DNA of 64,000 nt from Lautropia mirabilis (GTDB lineage Bacteria; Pseudomonadota; Gammaproteobacteria; Burkholderiales; Burkholderiaceae_E). The notes under the pieces were generated by a model, which did not search any database, was not told the origin of the DNA, and was given only the letters and a program-made list of their open reading frames with translations. Shown here one piece after another: positions 1 through 9,861 of the stretch; positions within the stretch are counted from its first letter, which is position 1, and every line of letters begins with the position of its first letter. The translations under genes and the position numbers were made by a program. Where the stretch lies: assembly GCF_900637555.1 (NCBI RefSeq), contig NZ_LR134378.1, positions 2,862,001 to 2,926,000 on the forward strand. Direction: 5' to 3'.

Positions 1-1
1 G

Positions 2-505
2 GGCGCCAGCCTGGACGAGCTGGTGGCCAACGAGCTGGAGCCGGGCGAGAACCGCGTGGTTTCCGGCTCGCTGCTGGGCGGCCGCACGGCGCGCGGCGCC
101 TGTGCCTTCCTGGGTCGCTACGACCTGCAGGTGAGCTGCCTGCGTGAAGGTACCGACCGGCAGATGTTCCACTTCCTGCGGCCGGGCTTCGACAAGCATT
201 CGGTCAGCGGCGCCTTCGTCTGGAAGCTGTTCGGCCGCAAGCCGCTGGCCATGACCACCACCACCAACGGCAGCCCCCGGGCCATGGTGCCCACCGGCAC
301 CTACGAGGCGGTGATGCCGCTGGACATCCTGCCCACGCAGCTGCTGCGCTCGCTCATCGTGGGCGACACCGAGATGGCCCAGAAGCTGGGGTGCCTGGAG
401 CTGGACGAGGAAGACCTCGCGCTCTGCACCTATGCCTGTGCCGGCAAGTACGAGTATGGCCCGATTCTGCGGGACAACCTCACCCGCATCGAGAAGGAGG
501 GCTGA
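2..505 (+). CDS. nqrA: Na+-translocating NADH:quinone reductase subunit A, 3' part
   Basis: C-terminal 167 residues of NqrA, the peripheral subunit of the Na+-NQR complex near the quinone site. The reading frame is open from the window edge, so the start is missing. The segment ends in the family's Cys-containing tail ([20 protein letters not shown]), and nqrB starts 3 bp downstream, as in every nqr operon. Identification rests on the tail and on the following five nqr genes. It is the first visible gene of a co-directional nqrA-F operon whose promoter lies outside the window. Confidence 0.95.
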   Translation, partial: GASLDELVANELEPGENRVVSGSLLGGRTARGACAFLGRYDLQVSCLREGTDRQMFHFLRPGFDKHSVSGAFVWKLFGRKPLAMTTTTNGSPRAMVPTGTYEAVMPLDILPTQLLRSLIVGDTEMAQKLGCLELDEEDLALCTYACAGKYEYGPILRDNLTRIEKEG

Positions 506-508
506 CCC

Positions 509-1723
509 ATGGGACTGAGAGCATTGCTTGACCGGATCGAGCCGCTGGTGCACAAGGGCAGCCGATTCGAGAAGCTGTATCCGCTGTACGAGGCCGCCGA
601 CACCTTCCTGTACCGGCCGCGGCTGCTCACCCGCACCACGGCGCACGTCCGCGACAGCCTCGACCTGAAGCGGATCATGATCCTGGTGTGGCTGTGCACC
701 TTCCCGGCCATGTTCTTCGGCATGTGGAACGTGGGCCATCAGGCCAACCTGGTCTTTGCCCAGCAGCCCGAGCTGCTGGCCGCGCAGACCGGCTGGCACA
801 TCGAGATCGTGCGCATGCTGGCGGGCTTCGACCCGAACAGCTTCTACGACAACTTCGTCCAGGGGGCGGTGTACTTCCTGCCCATCTATGCCGTGACCTT
901 CGCGGTTGGCGGCTTCTGGGAGGGTCTCTTTGCCACCATCCGCCGCCACGAGATCAACGAGGGCTTCTTCGTCACCTCGGTGCTGTTCTCGCTGACGCTG
1001 CCCCCCACCATCCCGCTGTGGCAGGTGGCGCTGGGCATCAGCTTCGGCGTCGTGCTGGGCAAGGAGGTGTTCGGCGGTACCGGCAAGAACTTCATCAACC
1101 CGGCACTGGCGGGCCGTGCCTTCCTCTTCTTCGCCTATCCGGCCTCCCTGTCCGGTGAATCCGTCTGGAACGTCGTGGACGGCTATGCCGGCGCGACGGC
1201 ACTGAGCCAGGCCGCAAGCAGCGGGGTCGGCGCCCTGGCGCAGAACGGCCTGAGCTGGACCGACGCCTTCCTCGGCTTCATGCCGGGCTCGATCGGCGAG
1301 ACCAGCACGCTGGCCATCCTGCTGGGCGGCAGCGTCCTGCTGCTGGCCCGGATCGCCGCCTGGCGCATCGTCGCCGGCGTGATGATCGGCATGGTGGCGC
1401 TCTCCACCCTCTTCAACCTGTTTGCTGCCGGCTCGACCAACCCGATGCTGGCCATGCCCTGGTACTGGCACCTGGTGCTGGGCGGTTTCGCCTTCGGCAT
1501 GATGTTCATGGCCACCGACCCCGTGTCGGCTTCCATGACCAACGCCGGCAAGTGGGCCTTCGGCATCGTGATCGGGGTGATGGTGGTGATGATCCGCGTG
1601 ATCAACCCCGCCTATCCCGAGGGCATGATGCTGGCCATCCTGTTCGGCAACCTGTGTGCGCCCCTGATCGACTACTTCGTGATCCAGGCCAACATCAAGC
1701 GGAGGGCCAAGCGCCGTGTCTAA
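509..1723 (+). CDS. nqrB: Na+-NQR subunit B
   Basis: 404-residue integral membrane subunit, normal length for NqrB. It has about ten hydrophobic segments from residue 55 on. The segment [12 protein letters not shown] (around residue 231) contains the GAT motif whose Thr carries covalent FMN in this family (established knowledge). NqrB also binds riboflavin and forms much of the Na+ path. The start is 3 bp after nqrA, and the last 8 bp overlap nqrC, implying coupled translation. ApbE, encoded downstream, is the expected flavinylation enzyme. Confidence 0.97.
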   Translation: MGLRALLDRIEPLVHKGSRFEKLYPLYEAADTFLYRPRLLTRTTAHVRDSLDLKRIMILVWLCTFPAMFFGMWNVGHQANLVFAQQPELLAAQTGWHIEIVRMLAGFDPNSFYDNFVQGAVYFLPIYAVTFAVGGFWEGLFATIRRHEINEGFFVTSVLFSLTLPPTIPLWQVALGISFGVVLGKEVFGGTGKNFINPALAGRAFLFFAYPASLSGESVWNVVDGYAGATALSQAASSGVGALAQNGLSWTDAFLGFMPGSIGETSTLAILLGGSVLLLARIAAWRIVAGVMIGMVALSTLFNLFAAGSTNPMLAMPWYWHLVLGGFAFGMMFMATDPVSASMTNAGKWAFGIVIGVMVVMIRVINPAYPEGMMLAILFGNLCAPLIDYFVIQANIKRRAKRRV

Positions 1724-2540
1724 ACAGCAAGAATCCATCGGCCGGACACTGCTGGTGGCCTTCGTCATGTGCCTGGTGTGCTCGGTGATCGTGGCCAGCG
1801 CGGCCGTGATGCTCAAGCCCGTGCAGCTCACCAACAGCCTGCTCGACAAGCAGCGCAACATCCTCGTCATCGCCGGCCTGATCCAGCCGGAAGCCAGCGC
1901 GCAGGAAGTTCAGCGCGTCTTCCGCGAGCGGATCCAGCCGCGTCTGGTGGACCTGGACAGCGGCCGCTTCGTCGAGGACGGCAAGCCCGAGACCTTCGAC
2001 CCGCTGCAGGCGGCCAAGGACCCGGCGCAGTCGTCGGCCCTGTCCGGCGAGGACGACATCGCCTCGATCCGTCGGCGCGAGCACCGTACCGTGGTCTACC
2101 AGGTCGAGGGCCCGCAGAAACAGCTGCAAACCCTGATCCTGCCGATCCGCGGCTACGGACTCTGGTCCACGCTGCACGGCTTCATCGCCCTGAAGAACGA
2201 TCTGAACACGGTCGTGGGCCTGGGCTTCTACCAGCACGCCGAGACCCCGGGTCTGGGCGGCGAGGTGGACAACCCCCGCTGGAAGGCGCTGTGGCCGGGC
2301 AAGAAGGTCTTCAGCGACGACGGCAGCAAGGCTGACATCAGGATCATCAAGGGCTCGGTCGATCCGTCCAGCCCGCAGGCCGCCCATCAGGTCGACGGAC
2401 TGGCCGGTGCCACGCTCACCAGCAAGGGCGTGGACAACCTGCTGCACTTCTGGCTGGGCCCCAAGGGCTTCGGGCCGTTCATCGCGAACCTGCGTGACAG
2501 CGCACAGGGTTCATCGCAGGCATCGACGGGAGGACGCTGA
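1716..2540 (+). CDS. nqrC: Na+-NQR subunit C
   Basis: 274-residue subunit with one N-terminal membrane anchor (residues about 10-32) and a large periplasmic FMN-binding domain. The motif [12 protein letters not shown] near residue 230 is the flavinylation site (Thr of GATLTS), the same type as in NqrB and a known ApbE substrate. It overlaps nqrB by 8 bp and is followed by nqrD after 2 bp. Length and motif are typical, and nothing is unusual. Confidence 0.97.
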   Translation: MSKQQESIGRTLLVAFVMCLVCSVIVASAAVMLKPVQLTNSLLDKQRNILVIAGLIQPEASAQEVQRVFRERIQPRLVDLDSGRFVEDGKPETFDPLQAAKDPAQSSALSGEDDIASIRRREHRTVVYQVEGPQKQLQTLILPIRGYGLWSTLHGFIALKNDLNTVVGLGFYQHAETPGLGGEVDNPRWKALWPGKKVFSDDGSKADIRIIKGSVDPSSPQAAHQVDGLAGATLTSKGVDNLLHFWLGPKGFGPFIANLRDSAQGSSQASTGGR

Positions 2541-2542
2541 GC

Positions 2543-3211
2543 ATGGCTGACAAACCCACCATCCGCGAGGTTCTCCTCGACCCGATCATCAAGAACAACC
2601 CGATCGGGCTGCAGATCCTCGGCATCTGTTCGGCACTGGCCGTCACCTCCAACCTGAAGACCGCGCTGGTGATGTCGATCGCGCTGACGCTCGTCACCGC
2701 CTTCTCCAGCATGTTCATCTCGATGGTGCGCACGCAGATTCCGGGCTCGATCCGGATGATCGTGCAGATGGTCATCATCGCGTCGCTGGTCATCATCGTC
2801 GACCAGCTGCTCAAGGCCTACGCCTTCTCGCTGTCCAAGCAGCTGTCGGTGTTCGTCGGCCTGATCATCACCAACTGCATCGTGATGGGTCGTGCCGAGG
2901 CCTTTGCCATGGCCAACCCGCCCGTGCTCTCCTTCATGGACGGCATCGGCAACGGCCTGGGCTACAGCACCATGCTGATGCTTTTGGGCACCATCCGCGA
3001 GCTGCTGGGCGCCGGCAAGCTGTTCGGCATCACCATCCTGCCGGTGGTCAACGACGGCGGCTGGTATGTGCCCAACGGCCTGCTGCTGCTGCCGCCGTCG
3101 GCCTTCTTCCTGATCGGCATGATCATCTGGGCCCTGCGTACCTGGAAGAAGGAGCAGTGCGAGACGCCGGCCTTCCGGCTGGCCCCGCACACGCGCGAGG
3201 AGGAGTACTGA
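2543..3211 (+). CDS. nqrD: Na+-NQR subunit D
   Basis: 222-residue membrane protein of the NqrD/RnfE family with about six transmembrane helices. The conserved segment [14 protein letters not shown] (around residue 110) carries a Cys found in the NqrD/E pair, which together hold an intramembrane iron centre in solved structures. The start follows GGAGGACGCTGAGC. It lies 2 bp after nqrC and 58 bp before nqrE. NqrD and NqrE are homologous but inverted, matching the paired half-channel arrangement. Confidence 0.97.
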   Translation: MADKPTIREVLLDPIIKNNPIGLQILGICSALAVTSNLKTALVMSIALTLVTAFSSMFISMVRTQIPGSIRMIVQMVIIASLVIIVDQLLKAYAFSLSKQLSVFVGLIITNCIVMGRAEAFAMANPPVLSFMDGIGNGLGYSTMLMLLGTIRELLGAGKLFGITILPVVNDGGWYVPNGLLLLPPSAFFLIGMIIWALRTWKKEQCETPAFRLAPHTREEEY

Positions 3212-3269
3212 GCATGGACATCCAGCTGACCCGGACGTCCGGGATGACTGACTACGAGGGACAACGCAG

Positions 3270-3881
3270 ATGACCGCGCACTATCTGAGTCTTTTCTTCC
3301 GCTCCGTGTTCATCGAGAACATGGCGCTGGCCTTCTTCCTGGGGATGTGCACCTTCATCGCCATCTCGAAGAAGGTGCAGACGGCCATCGGCCTCGGCGT
3401 GGCGGTGGTGGTGGTGCAGGCCATCACGGTGCCGGCCAACAACCTGCTGTTCACCTGGCTGCTCAAGCCCGGTGCACTGGCCTGGGCCGGGCTGCCCGAC
3501 GTGGATCTGAGCTTCCTGGGGCTGCTGTCGTACATCGGCGTGATCGCCGCCATCGTGCAGATCCTGGAGATGCTGCTGGACAAGTACGTGCCCAGCCTCT
3601 ACAACGCACTGGGCGTGTTCCTGCCGCTGATCACCGTCAACTGCGCCATCATGGGCGGCACGCTGTTCATGGTCGAGCGTGACTACACCTTCGCCGAGAG
3701 CGCCGTCTACGGTGTGGGCTCGGGCCTGTCGTGGGGTCTGGCCATCGTGCTGCTGGCCGGCATCCGCGAGAAGCTCAAGTACAGCGACGTGCCCGACGGC
3801 CTGCAGGGCCTGGGCATCACCTTCATCACCATCGGCCTGATGGCGCTGGCCTTCATGTCGTTCTCGGGGGTCCAGCTGTGA
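3270..3881 (+). CDS. nqrE: Na+-NQR subunit E
   Basis: 203-residue membrane protein of the NqrE/RnfA family. The N-terminal segment [16 protein letters not shown] (residues about 13-28) and the later [12 protein letters not shown] (about 126) hold the two conserved Cys positions of the intramembrane iron site. There are six hydrophobic helices. The 58-bp gap after nqrD has no gene. A short gap of about 43 bp with an AGGAGGAA ribosome site leads to nqrF. Confidence 0.97.
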   Translation: MTAHYLSLFFRSVFIENMALAFFLGMCTFIAISKKVQTAIGLGVAVVVVQAITVPANNLLFTWLLKPGALAWAGLPDVDLSFLGLLSYIGVIAAIVQILEMLLDKYVPSLYNALGVFLPLITVNCAIMGGTLFMVERDYTFAESAVYGVGSGLSWGLAIVLLAGIREKLKYSDVPDGLQGLGITFITIGLMALAFMSFSGVQL

Positions 3882-3924
3882 TGCCTGACGCAACCCTCAC
3901 CAAGCCTGCAGGAGGAAGCCTTTC

Positions 3925-5151
3925 ATGAATTCGGAAATCCTGCTCGGGGTCGGCATGTTCACGGTGATCGTGCTGTCGCTGGTGGTGCTGATCCTGGTGG
4001 CGCGCTCGTGGCTGGTCTCCAGCGGCGACGTCACCATCGAGATCAACGGCGAGCGCAAGATCACGGTGCCTGCCGGCGGCAAGCTGCTTCAGACCCTGGC
4101 CGGTCAGGACATCTTCCTGTCCTCGGCCTGCGGCGGCGGCGGCTCGTGCGCCCAGTGCAAGTGCATCGTCGAATCCGGCGGCGGCGAGATGCTGCCCACC
4201 GAAGAAGCCCACTTCACGCGGCGTGACGCGTCCGAAGGCTGGCGCCTTTCCTGCCAGACCCCGGTCAAGCAGGACATGAAGATCCGCGTGCCCGAAGAAG
4301 TGTTCGGCGTGCGCAAGTGGGAATGCACGGTCGAGTCCAACTTCAACGTCGCCACCTTCATCAAGGAGCTGACGCTGCGCCTGCCCGAGGGCGAGAGCGT
4401 GGACTTCCGCGCCGGCGGCTACGTGCAGCTGGAATGCCCGCCGCACGAAGTGGCCTACAAGGACTTCCACATCCAGGACGAGTTCCGTGCCGACTGGGAC
4501 AAGTTCAATCTGTGGCGCTTCGTCTCCCGGGTGAACGAGCCGGTCGTCCGGGCCTATTCCATGGCCAACTATCCGGGCGAGAAAGGCATCGTCAAGTTCA
4601 ACATCCGGGTGGCCTCGCCCCCGCCCAAGGGCGGCGACAACATTCCGCCGGGCAAGATGTCCTCGTGGGTGTTCAACCTGAAGCCGGGCGACAAGGTCAC
4701 GGTGTATGGTCCGTTCGGCGAGTTCTTCGCCAAGGAGACCGACAACGAGATGGTGTTCATCGGCGGCGGTGCCGGCATGGCGCCCATGCGCTCGCACATC
4801 TTCGACCAGCTCAAGCGCCTGAAGTCCCAGCGCAAGATCAGCTTCTGGTACGGTGCGCGCTCGCTGCGCGAGGCCTTCTATGTGGATGAGTTCGACCAGC
4901 TGGCCAAGGAGAACCCCAACTTCACCTGGACGCTGGCGCTCTCCGATCCGCTGCCCGAGGACAACTGGACGGGGCCGACCGGCTTCATCCACAACGTCCT
5001 GTACGAGAACTATCTGAAGGACCATCCGGCGCCGGAAGACTGCGAGTTCTACATGTGCGGTCCCCCGGTGATGAACGCCGCCGTCATCAAGATGCTGACC
5101 GACCTGGGCGTCGAGCGCGACAGCATCTTCCTGGACGATTTCGGGGGCTGA
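3925..5151 (+). CDS. nqrF: Na+-NQR subunit F, NADH-oxidising flavoprotein
   Basis: 408-residue entry subunit of the Na+-NQR. One N-terminal membrane helix (residues about 5-28) anchors a cytoplasmic region. A [2Fe-2S] ferredoxin domain carries Cys69, Cys75, Cys78 and Cys110. It is followed by a ferredoxin-NADP reductase-type FAD domain ([11 protein letters not shown], around 212) and an NADH domain ([12 protein letters not shown], around 278). The C-terminal FLDDFGG is typical. Strong SD AGGAGGAA lies 8 bp before the ATG. It ends 3 bp before apbE. Confidence 0.98.
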   Translation: MNSEILLGVGMFTVIVLSLVVLILVARSWLVSSGDVTIEINGERKITVPAGGKLLQTLAGQDIFLSSACGGGGSCAQCKCIVESGGGEMLPTEEAHFTRRDASEGWRLSCQTPVKQDMKIRVPEEVFGVRKWECTVESNFNVATFIKELTLRLPEGESVDFRAGGYVQLECPPHEVAYKDFHIQDEFRADWDKFNLWRFVSRVNEPVVRAYSMANYPGEKGIVKFNIRVASPPPKGGDNIPPGKMSSWVFNLKPGDKVTVYGPFGEFFAKETDNEMVFIGGGAGMAPMRSHIFDQLKRLKSQRKISFWYGARSLREAFYVDEFDQLAKENPNFTWTLALSDPLPEDNWTGPTGFIHNVLYENYLKDHPAPEDCEFYMCGPPVMNAAVIKMLTDLGVERDSIFLDDFGG

Positions 5152-5154
5152 GCC

Positions 5155-6375
5155 GTGCCCGGCAAGGCAGGCAAAGGGGACGGTGTGCGCCGTCTGGTTC
5201 GCTCTGTGGTCAGTGGCCTCTCCGCCGCCCCCGCCGCCCCCAAATCCCGGCTGCTGGCTCTGGCAGCCGCCCTGCCCCTGCTGGCGGCCTGCCAGCCTGA
5301 TGTCGTCCAGCTGTCCGGCCCCACGATGGGCAGCAGCTATCACATCAGCTATGTGCGTGCCAGCGGCACGCCCGAACCCGAAGCCGTCCAGGCCGAGATC
5401 CGGCGTCAGCTCGACCAGCTTGATGCCGCGGTCTCCACCTATCGCAACGATTCCGACTTGGCGCGCTTCAATGCCGCCCCGGCGGGCACCTGCCAGCCGA
5501 TGCCCCCCATGGCGCTGGAACTGGCCCGCAGCGCCAAGCAGCTGGCTGCCGACAGCGAGGGGGCTTACGACGTGACCCTGCTGCCCGTGCTGGACGCCTG
5601 GAAGTTCGGGCCCAAGGCAGCACGCGAAAAGGCCCAACAAAAGGCGACTGGAACCAGCGACGCTCCTGCTGCCGGCAGCGACAAGTCCCTGACGGTGGAC
5701 CAGCTGATGGCGCAATCCGGCGCGCCGAAGCAGCCTTCGCCGCCCCCTGCACGCCCTTCCCTGGACGCCGACACGCTGGCCAGCCTGCGCGCCCACACCG
5801 GCATGGGGCACCTCAAGATCATCGGTGACCGGCTGTGCAAGGACGCTCCCATCACCGTCGAATTCAACAGCATCGCCGCCGGCTACATCATCGACCGGCT
5901 GGCCGAGCGCTTTGCAAACCAGGGCATCCACGACTATCTGATCGAGGTCACGGGCGAGATCCGTGCCGCCGGCGAGAAACCGGGCGGCCATCCCTGGCTG
6001 ATCGCCATCGAGGCCCCGCTCGACCATGACCGCAAGGCGCAGCGCCTGATCCGGCTGAAGGATGAGGCCATCTCCACCTCGGGCGACTATCGCAACTACC
6101 GCGAGGAAAACGGCCGGCGCTACTCGCACCTGATCGATCCGCGCACGCTTTCCCCCATCGAGCACACGCTGGCAGCCGCCACTGTCGTCACCCCCGAAGC
6201 CATGCGGGCCGACGGCCTGTCCACCCTGCTGATGGTGCTGGGGCCCGAACGCGGCTACGACTATGCCGTGCGCCACAAGCTGGCGGCACTGCTGGTCAGC
6301 CGCACGCCCCAGGGCTTTCAGACGCGCACCACGCCGGCCTTCGATGCCCGCTTTCCGGCACCCACTGCACCCTGA
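5155..6375 (+). CDS. apbE: FAD:protein FMN transferase (ApbE), lipoprotein
   Basis: 406 residues. It transfers FMN from FAD to Thr residues of NqrB and NqrC in or facing the periplasm. The start is GTG. A lipoprotein signal ends in PLLAAC (Cys46). Family motifs are visible: GPTMGSSYHISY near 56, EFNSIAAGYIIDRLAE near 230, GEIRAAGEKPGG near 262, and SGDYRNY...YSHLIDPRT near 310-330. A Pro/Ala/Gln-rich insertion at about 155-205 is not usual. Its position directly after nqrF supports the role. Signal recognition is unaffected by the slightly long N-terminus before the hydrophobic stretch. Confidence 0.96.
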   Translation: MPGKAGKGDGVRRLVRSVVSGLSAAPAAPKSRLLALAAALPLLAACQPDVVQLSGPTMGSSYHISYVRASGTPEPEAVQAEIRRQLDQLDAAVSTYRNDSDLARFNAAPAGTCQPMPPMALELARSAKQLAADSEGAYDVTLLPVLDAWKFGPKAAREKAQQKATGTSDAPAAGSDKSLTVDQLMAQSGAPKQPSPPPARPSLDADTLASLRAHTGMGHLKIIGDRLCKDAPITVEFNSIAAGYIIDRLAERFANQGIHDYLIEVTGEIRAAGEKPGGHPWLIAIEAPLDHDRKAQRLIRLKDEAISTSGDYRNYREENGRRYSHLIDPRTLSPIEHTLAAATVVTPEAMRADGLSTLLMVLGPERGYDYAVRHKLAALLVSRTPQGFQTRTTPAFDARFPAPTAP

Positions 6376-6473
6376 CGCCACATCCGTGCGCTGCTGAGGC
6401 GGCACCACAGGCACAAGGTGCCGTCATGGTTCAATACTGATCGAGGCCCATGGACGGGCCAATGGAGATTCCG

Positions 6474-6779
6474 ATGATTGTCTGGCTTCTGGTTTTTGTC
6501 GTGATGCTGCTGGTCGTGGCCGGCATGGCCGTGGGCGTGATGGCCGGCCGCAAGCCCATCGCCGGTTCCTGCGGCGGCATTGCCAACCTGGGTATCGAGA
6601 AATCGTGCGGCATCTGCGGCAACGACTTCAGCAAATGCGAGAATAAAAACCAACAGCATAGTAGCAAAAAAGAAACTTTTCCAGAACAAAATTTCTCAAA
6701 AATGTCACAACTAGAAACAAATAGTGCTACTATTAGTAATGATCACATTCAAACCAAAGAACTAAGACGCAACCAATAA
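6474..6779 (+). CDS. nqrM: NqrM, Na+-NQR maturation protein, with foreign C-terminal tail
   Basis: Small membrane protein needed for Fe delivery to NqrD/E in characterised systems. One N-terminal helix is followed by GRKPIAGSCGG and SCGICGNDFSKC, giving the four conserved Cys. I chose ATG 6474 because GGAG lies 6 bp upstream and the length before GRKPI then fits the family; in-frame ATGs at 6450 and 6462 are alternatives. After the last Cys (about 6635) the frame enters AT-rich DNA, and the final 45 or so residues (Lys/Asn/Gln/Ser-rich) look unrelated to the family. I infer that the native 3' end was replaced by the island while the functional core was kept. Confidence 0.88.
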   Translation: MIVWLLVFVVMLLVVAGMAVGVMAGRKPIAGSCGGIANLGIEKSCGICGNDFSKCENKNQQHSSKKETFPEQNFSKMSQLETNSATISNDHIQTKELRRNQ

Positions 6780-7722
6780 CAGAGATAGCTGATCAGAAAA
6801 ATGCAAACGGAACCCTAAAACCAAGCCAAACTTAAAAATGGAAACTCTTTCACTAGACGAAGTTTTGGCTATACACGAAGCCCTCACCCAAGACTTCAAC
6901 AAATCGAATGACCCAATAAGCCCGCCGGGAGTCAGGTCTCTAGATTTGCTATCATCTGCCGTTTCCAGACAATACACTGGATACAACGGAAAACTGAAAT
7001 ATGACACCATTTCTCTTAACGCAGCATCCTTAACTTATGGAGTGTGTTTGAACCATCCATTTCACAACGGAAACAAGCGCACCGCACTAGTGTCGATGTT
7101 ATGCCACCTCGACAAAAACGAACACACATTCGACCAAAACTTAACACGCGATGATCTTTATAAATTCATGATCAAAATCGCAAGTCACGGGTTCTTGAAA
7201 AAAGCAACAAAGGGCCACCAGGCGGACCAAGAAGTTGAAGAGATGGCCCACTGGATCAGAAAAAGACTTAGAAGAGTGGAACACGGGGAAAGAGTGATAA
7301 CTTTCAGGGAATTAAAATCAATCCTCGAAGCACACGGGTTTAAACTAGAGAATCACAAAAATAACTCTGTTGATGTTGTCCGGTACGTCGAAAAATCAAG
7401 CTTTTTGGGTCTAAGAAAAAATATCGATCGAGAGAGAGTCGTGAGAATCTCCTACCCTGGTGACGGGAAAAGTGTGGGGAAAGGTCTATTGCGTGACCTC
7501 AGGGAGCGATGCAAGCTCACAGAAGAAAACGGTATTGATTCAAAAATATTCTACGCAAAAGAACGCCCTATGGATCGATTCATTCAAGAATACCGCGGAC
7601 TCCTTCGACGTCTAGCGAAAGTATAAATCTCGACAACCCTAAAACCCCAGCTTTAAGTGCAAATTCAAGAAACGCGAGTTTTCCATGAACGGATTGTCGA
7701 GATAATCTTTGCGTATCTACTA
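6640..7722. mobile_element. AT-rich genomic island replacing the nqrM 3' end
   Basis: Base composition drops sharply at about 6640 and recovers at about 7720, in contrast with the G+C-rich flanks. The segment contains the tail of the nqrM frame and one Doc-like gene. No integrase, transposase or clear direct repeat is visible at the edges. A 10-bp inverted repeat (ATCTCGACAA at 7627-7636 with TTGTCGAGAT at 7694-7703) lies near the right edge. The mechanism of entry is unknown. Calling it horizontally acquired is inference from composition and the disrupted gene end. Confidence 0.7.
6838..7626 (+). CDS. Doc-type Fic-domain toxin fused to a HicA-like C-terminal region
   Basis: 262 residues. 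The N-terminal part (about 1-120) is a Doc/Fic domain with the active-site loop HPFHNGNKR at residues 73-81; Fic proteins transfer AMP, and Doc phosphorylates EF-Tu. The C-terminal part (about 150-235: ITFRELKSILEAHGFKL, later ISYPGDGKSVGKGLLRDL) resembles the HicA mRNA-interferase fold, although the usual Gly-Ser-His-His is replaced by NHKNNS. That second assignment is my reading of the pattern. Codon use is AT-rich, unlike all neighbours. No SD is obvious, and no antitoxin gene of usual size precedes it. Confidence 0.75.
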   Translation: METLSLDEVLAIHEALTQDFNKSNDPISPPGVRSLDLLSSAVSRQYTGYNGKLKYDTISLNAASLTYGVCLNHPFHNGNKRTALVSMLCHLDKNEHTFDQNLTRDDLYKFMIKIASHGFLKKATKGHQADQEVEEMAHWIRKRLRRVEHGERVITFRELKSILEAHGFKLENHKNNSVDVVRYVEKSSFLGLRKNIDRERVVRISYPGDGKSVGKGLLRDLRERCKLTEENGIDSKIFYAKERPMDRFIQEYRGLLRRLAKV

Positions 7723-9687
7723 CTACCGGCAGGACCGATCCGTCCACTGCTGCCGCACCAGCTCACCTTCGCGGCACTTGAACTGGCGGCCAGCCGATGC
7801 GGCCACCCAGCCCGCACCACGCCGCACGAACTCGATGCGGATGCGCTGCGACGCGATGCTGTCGTCGGGCAGGTTGGCCATCGTCACCAGATAGACCGCG
7901 CTCGTGACCGGGCCGTCCGCGTAGATGAAGCTCTCGCGCCGGCTCTGGTTGACCGGCAGCGCAGCCAGCGTGCTGGCCTGCACCGGGAAGAGCGTCTCGA
8001 AAACCTGCTTGCCGCACATCTCGATGGGCTGCTCGCAGGGCTTGCCCAGCTGTGCAGCGTTCTCGGTGGACAGCGCCATCGGCGCAAAGCCATCGGCCGT
8101 GCGCACGGTGGCCGGCAGCGTGGCCGGCACCCGCGTGCCGTGGTTGCTGCCCGCCGCCTCGATCACGGCCGTCTGCCAGCCGCGCCTGGCATCCGGGTCG
8201 CTGGAGGCCTTGCCACTTCCCTGGGCTGAACCGGCCTGAGCGGCCGGCTGCCCCTCCTTGCCCGTCCGCTGTCCGGCTCCGTCGCCTGCAGGCTCCTGGT
8301 CGGCGGCCCCGGCGCCCCGGGCATCCGTCCGGTGGTCGATCATGGCCGGCCCGGTCTGCGCCTGGTCCGCGCCTTCCTGATCGGACGATGCAGCGCCGGC
8401 GTCCACCACGCCCGGCGCAGAACCGGCCGTGGCCCGTGCCAGCGATGCTTCGGCCGCGTGCATCTGTTTCAGCTGATCGGCCGAGATCGACGGATTGGCC
8501 GCCACGATGTCGGCCGCCGCATGGGCCGACTGGGCTCCCTTGCGATCTGCATGGCCTGCTGCGTCGCCCTGGACAGATCCGGAGACCGACGCGCCAGACC
8601 GGTTCGAACCCGTCTGCGACGCGCCCTGACCTGCCGCGCCTTTCTGGCGCTCACGGGCGGCCACCAGGGCATCTTCCTCGGACAGGCCTCGGTTGGCGAT
8701 GGCTTCATCACGGCGCAGCGCATCCAGATCGGCCGCGCGATCCGAGGTCCCGGCCTTGCGGGCGGCCTCGGCCTGCTCCGCGGCATGGCGCTGGCTTTCT
8801 GCCTCGGCAACCCGCTGCTTCTGGTCATAGGCGGCCGTCACGGCCTCATCCTGCTCGATGGCATCCTGACGCGGGCGCCAGCGGGCATCCAGCGCGGGCA
8901 CGGCCTCCTGTTCGTTGGGACTGATGGTCTCGACAGGCGTGGCCGAGCGCACCCCGGCATCCGAGCGGTCGGAGCGCAGCACCCGCACGGCCGGATCCTG
9001 ACCGTCGGTAGTCCGGGCAGTGTCCTGCCCCTGGGCCGGCTGCCCGGCAGAGGCACGGGCGCTCACGATGCGGTTCGGTGCATCCTGCCCTGCCCCGGAA
9101 GCCGCCTGCGCGGCCGTGACTGCTGCGGCACCTGCCGCGCCGGCCTGCGTTGCCGCACTGGCCGCGCCGGACGAAGCCCGGCCTGCTGCGCCACCGGCCT
9201 GGGCCTGAGCCTGGGGCACCCCCTTGCCGTCAGTCTTGCGCCGGACCAGCTGGCTGGCCGAGCCGCAGGCCTCCTTCTGCCAGCTGCCGCCCTGGCAACG
9301 ATACTGAATGCCCACCTGCACCAGCTGGAAGCCCTCGGCCGTCTTCCTGAAGGCCAGGCGGCGACGCCAGCCGGCATGGGCGTTGCGGTTCTCCGGCACC
9401 GCCGTCTCCAGGAAGATGGCCACGCCGCTGTCAAACAGGAACTCCTCCTCGACGAAGCGATAGGCCGACTTCGGCGCGCTGCCCGCCGGCATGCCCAGCT
9501 TGCCCGCCACCCGCCGGCCGCAGGTCTTGACCTTGCTGCTCTGACAGACGATCGGCCCCTGACTCACGCTCTGTGCCGCGAAATCGGTCGGCCGGGCGAT
9601 ATCGGTACGTGCAGTGGCAGCCTGTGCGCCCCAGGCGCACGTCAGGGCAAGGGTCAGCAGCGACAGTCGGAAGGCAGGGAAATTCAT
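7723..9687 (-). CDS. Secreted protein with duplicated four-Cys end modules, unknown function
   Basis: 654 residues from ATG 9687. I chose this start because a clean signal peptide follows (cleavage near AQAA, residue 24). A first module (about 43-145) contains Cys48, Cys56, Cys131 and Cys141. A last module (about 545-654) contains Cys551, Cys558, Cys638 and Cys653, with similar order: CG(R/K)xV after the second Cys, a middle strand region ending in a QYRC or QFKC motif, and a final Cys. Between them lie about 390 residues rich in Ala, Gly, Gln, Asp and Arg. I do not recognise the family. It is probably periplasmic or exported. It ends at the edge of the AT-rich island, which may have replaced what was once adjacent. 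Confidence 0.7.
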   Translation of the reverse strand: MNFPAFRLSLLTLALTCAWGAQAATARTDIARPTDFAAQSVSQGPIVCQSSKVKTCGRRVAGKLGMPAGSAPKSAYRFVEEEFLFDSGVAIFLETAVPENRNAHAGWRRRLAFRKTAEGFQLVQVGIQYRCQGGSWQKEACGSASQLVRRKTDGKGVPQAQAQAGGAAGRASSGAASAATQAGAAGAAAVTAAQAASGAGQDAPNRIVSARASAGQPAQGQDTARTTDGQDPAVRVLRSDRSDAGVRSATPVETISPNEQEAVPALDARWRPRQDAIEQDEAVTAAYDQKQRVAEAESQRHAAEQAEAARKAGTSDRAADLDALRRDEAIANRGLSEEDALVAARERQKGAAGQGASQTGSNRSGASVSGSVQGDAAGHADRKGAQSAHAAADIVAANPSISADQLKQMHAAEASLARATAGSAPGVVDAGAASSDQEGADQAQTGPAMIDHRTDARGAGAADQEPAGDGAGQRTGKEGQPAAQAGSAQGSGKASSDPDARRGWQTAVIEAAGSNHGTRVPATLPATVRTADGFAPMALSTENAAQLGKPCEQPIEMCGKQVFETLFPVQASTLAALPVNQSRRESFIYADGPVTSAVYLVTMANLPDDSIASQRIRIEFVRRGAGWVAASAGRQFKCREGELVRQQWTDRSCR

Positions 9688-9861
9688 GGACACCGGGTTG
9701 AACAGAACAGGCAGCGACCCACACGGGGCCGCCACAGTAAAGGAAGGAATTCACACGATGATGGAAGTCTTGCAGCCCCCATCCGAATGCGCAAGCGCCG
9801 CTCCGGGCCCTGTACCGGGAAAGGGCCCGAAAAGTGGCCGGCGATGCGATCTTTAAAGCTT

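Noticed and set aside
3853-6414. 853-codon open frame on the minus strand across nqrF and apbE
   Set aside because: It is the complement of strongly supported nqrF and apbE frames. His/Gly/Gln-rich composition is typical of a shadow in high-GC DNA. No domain is recognisable.
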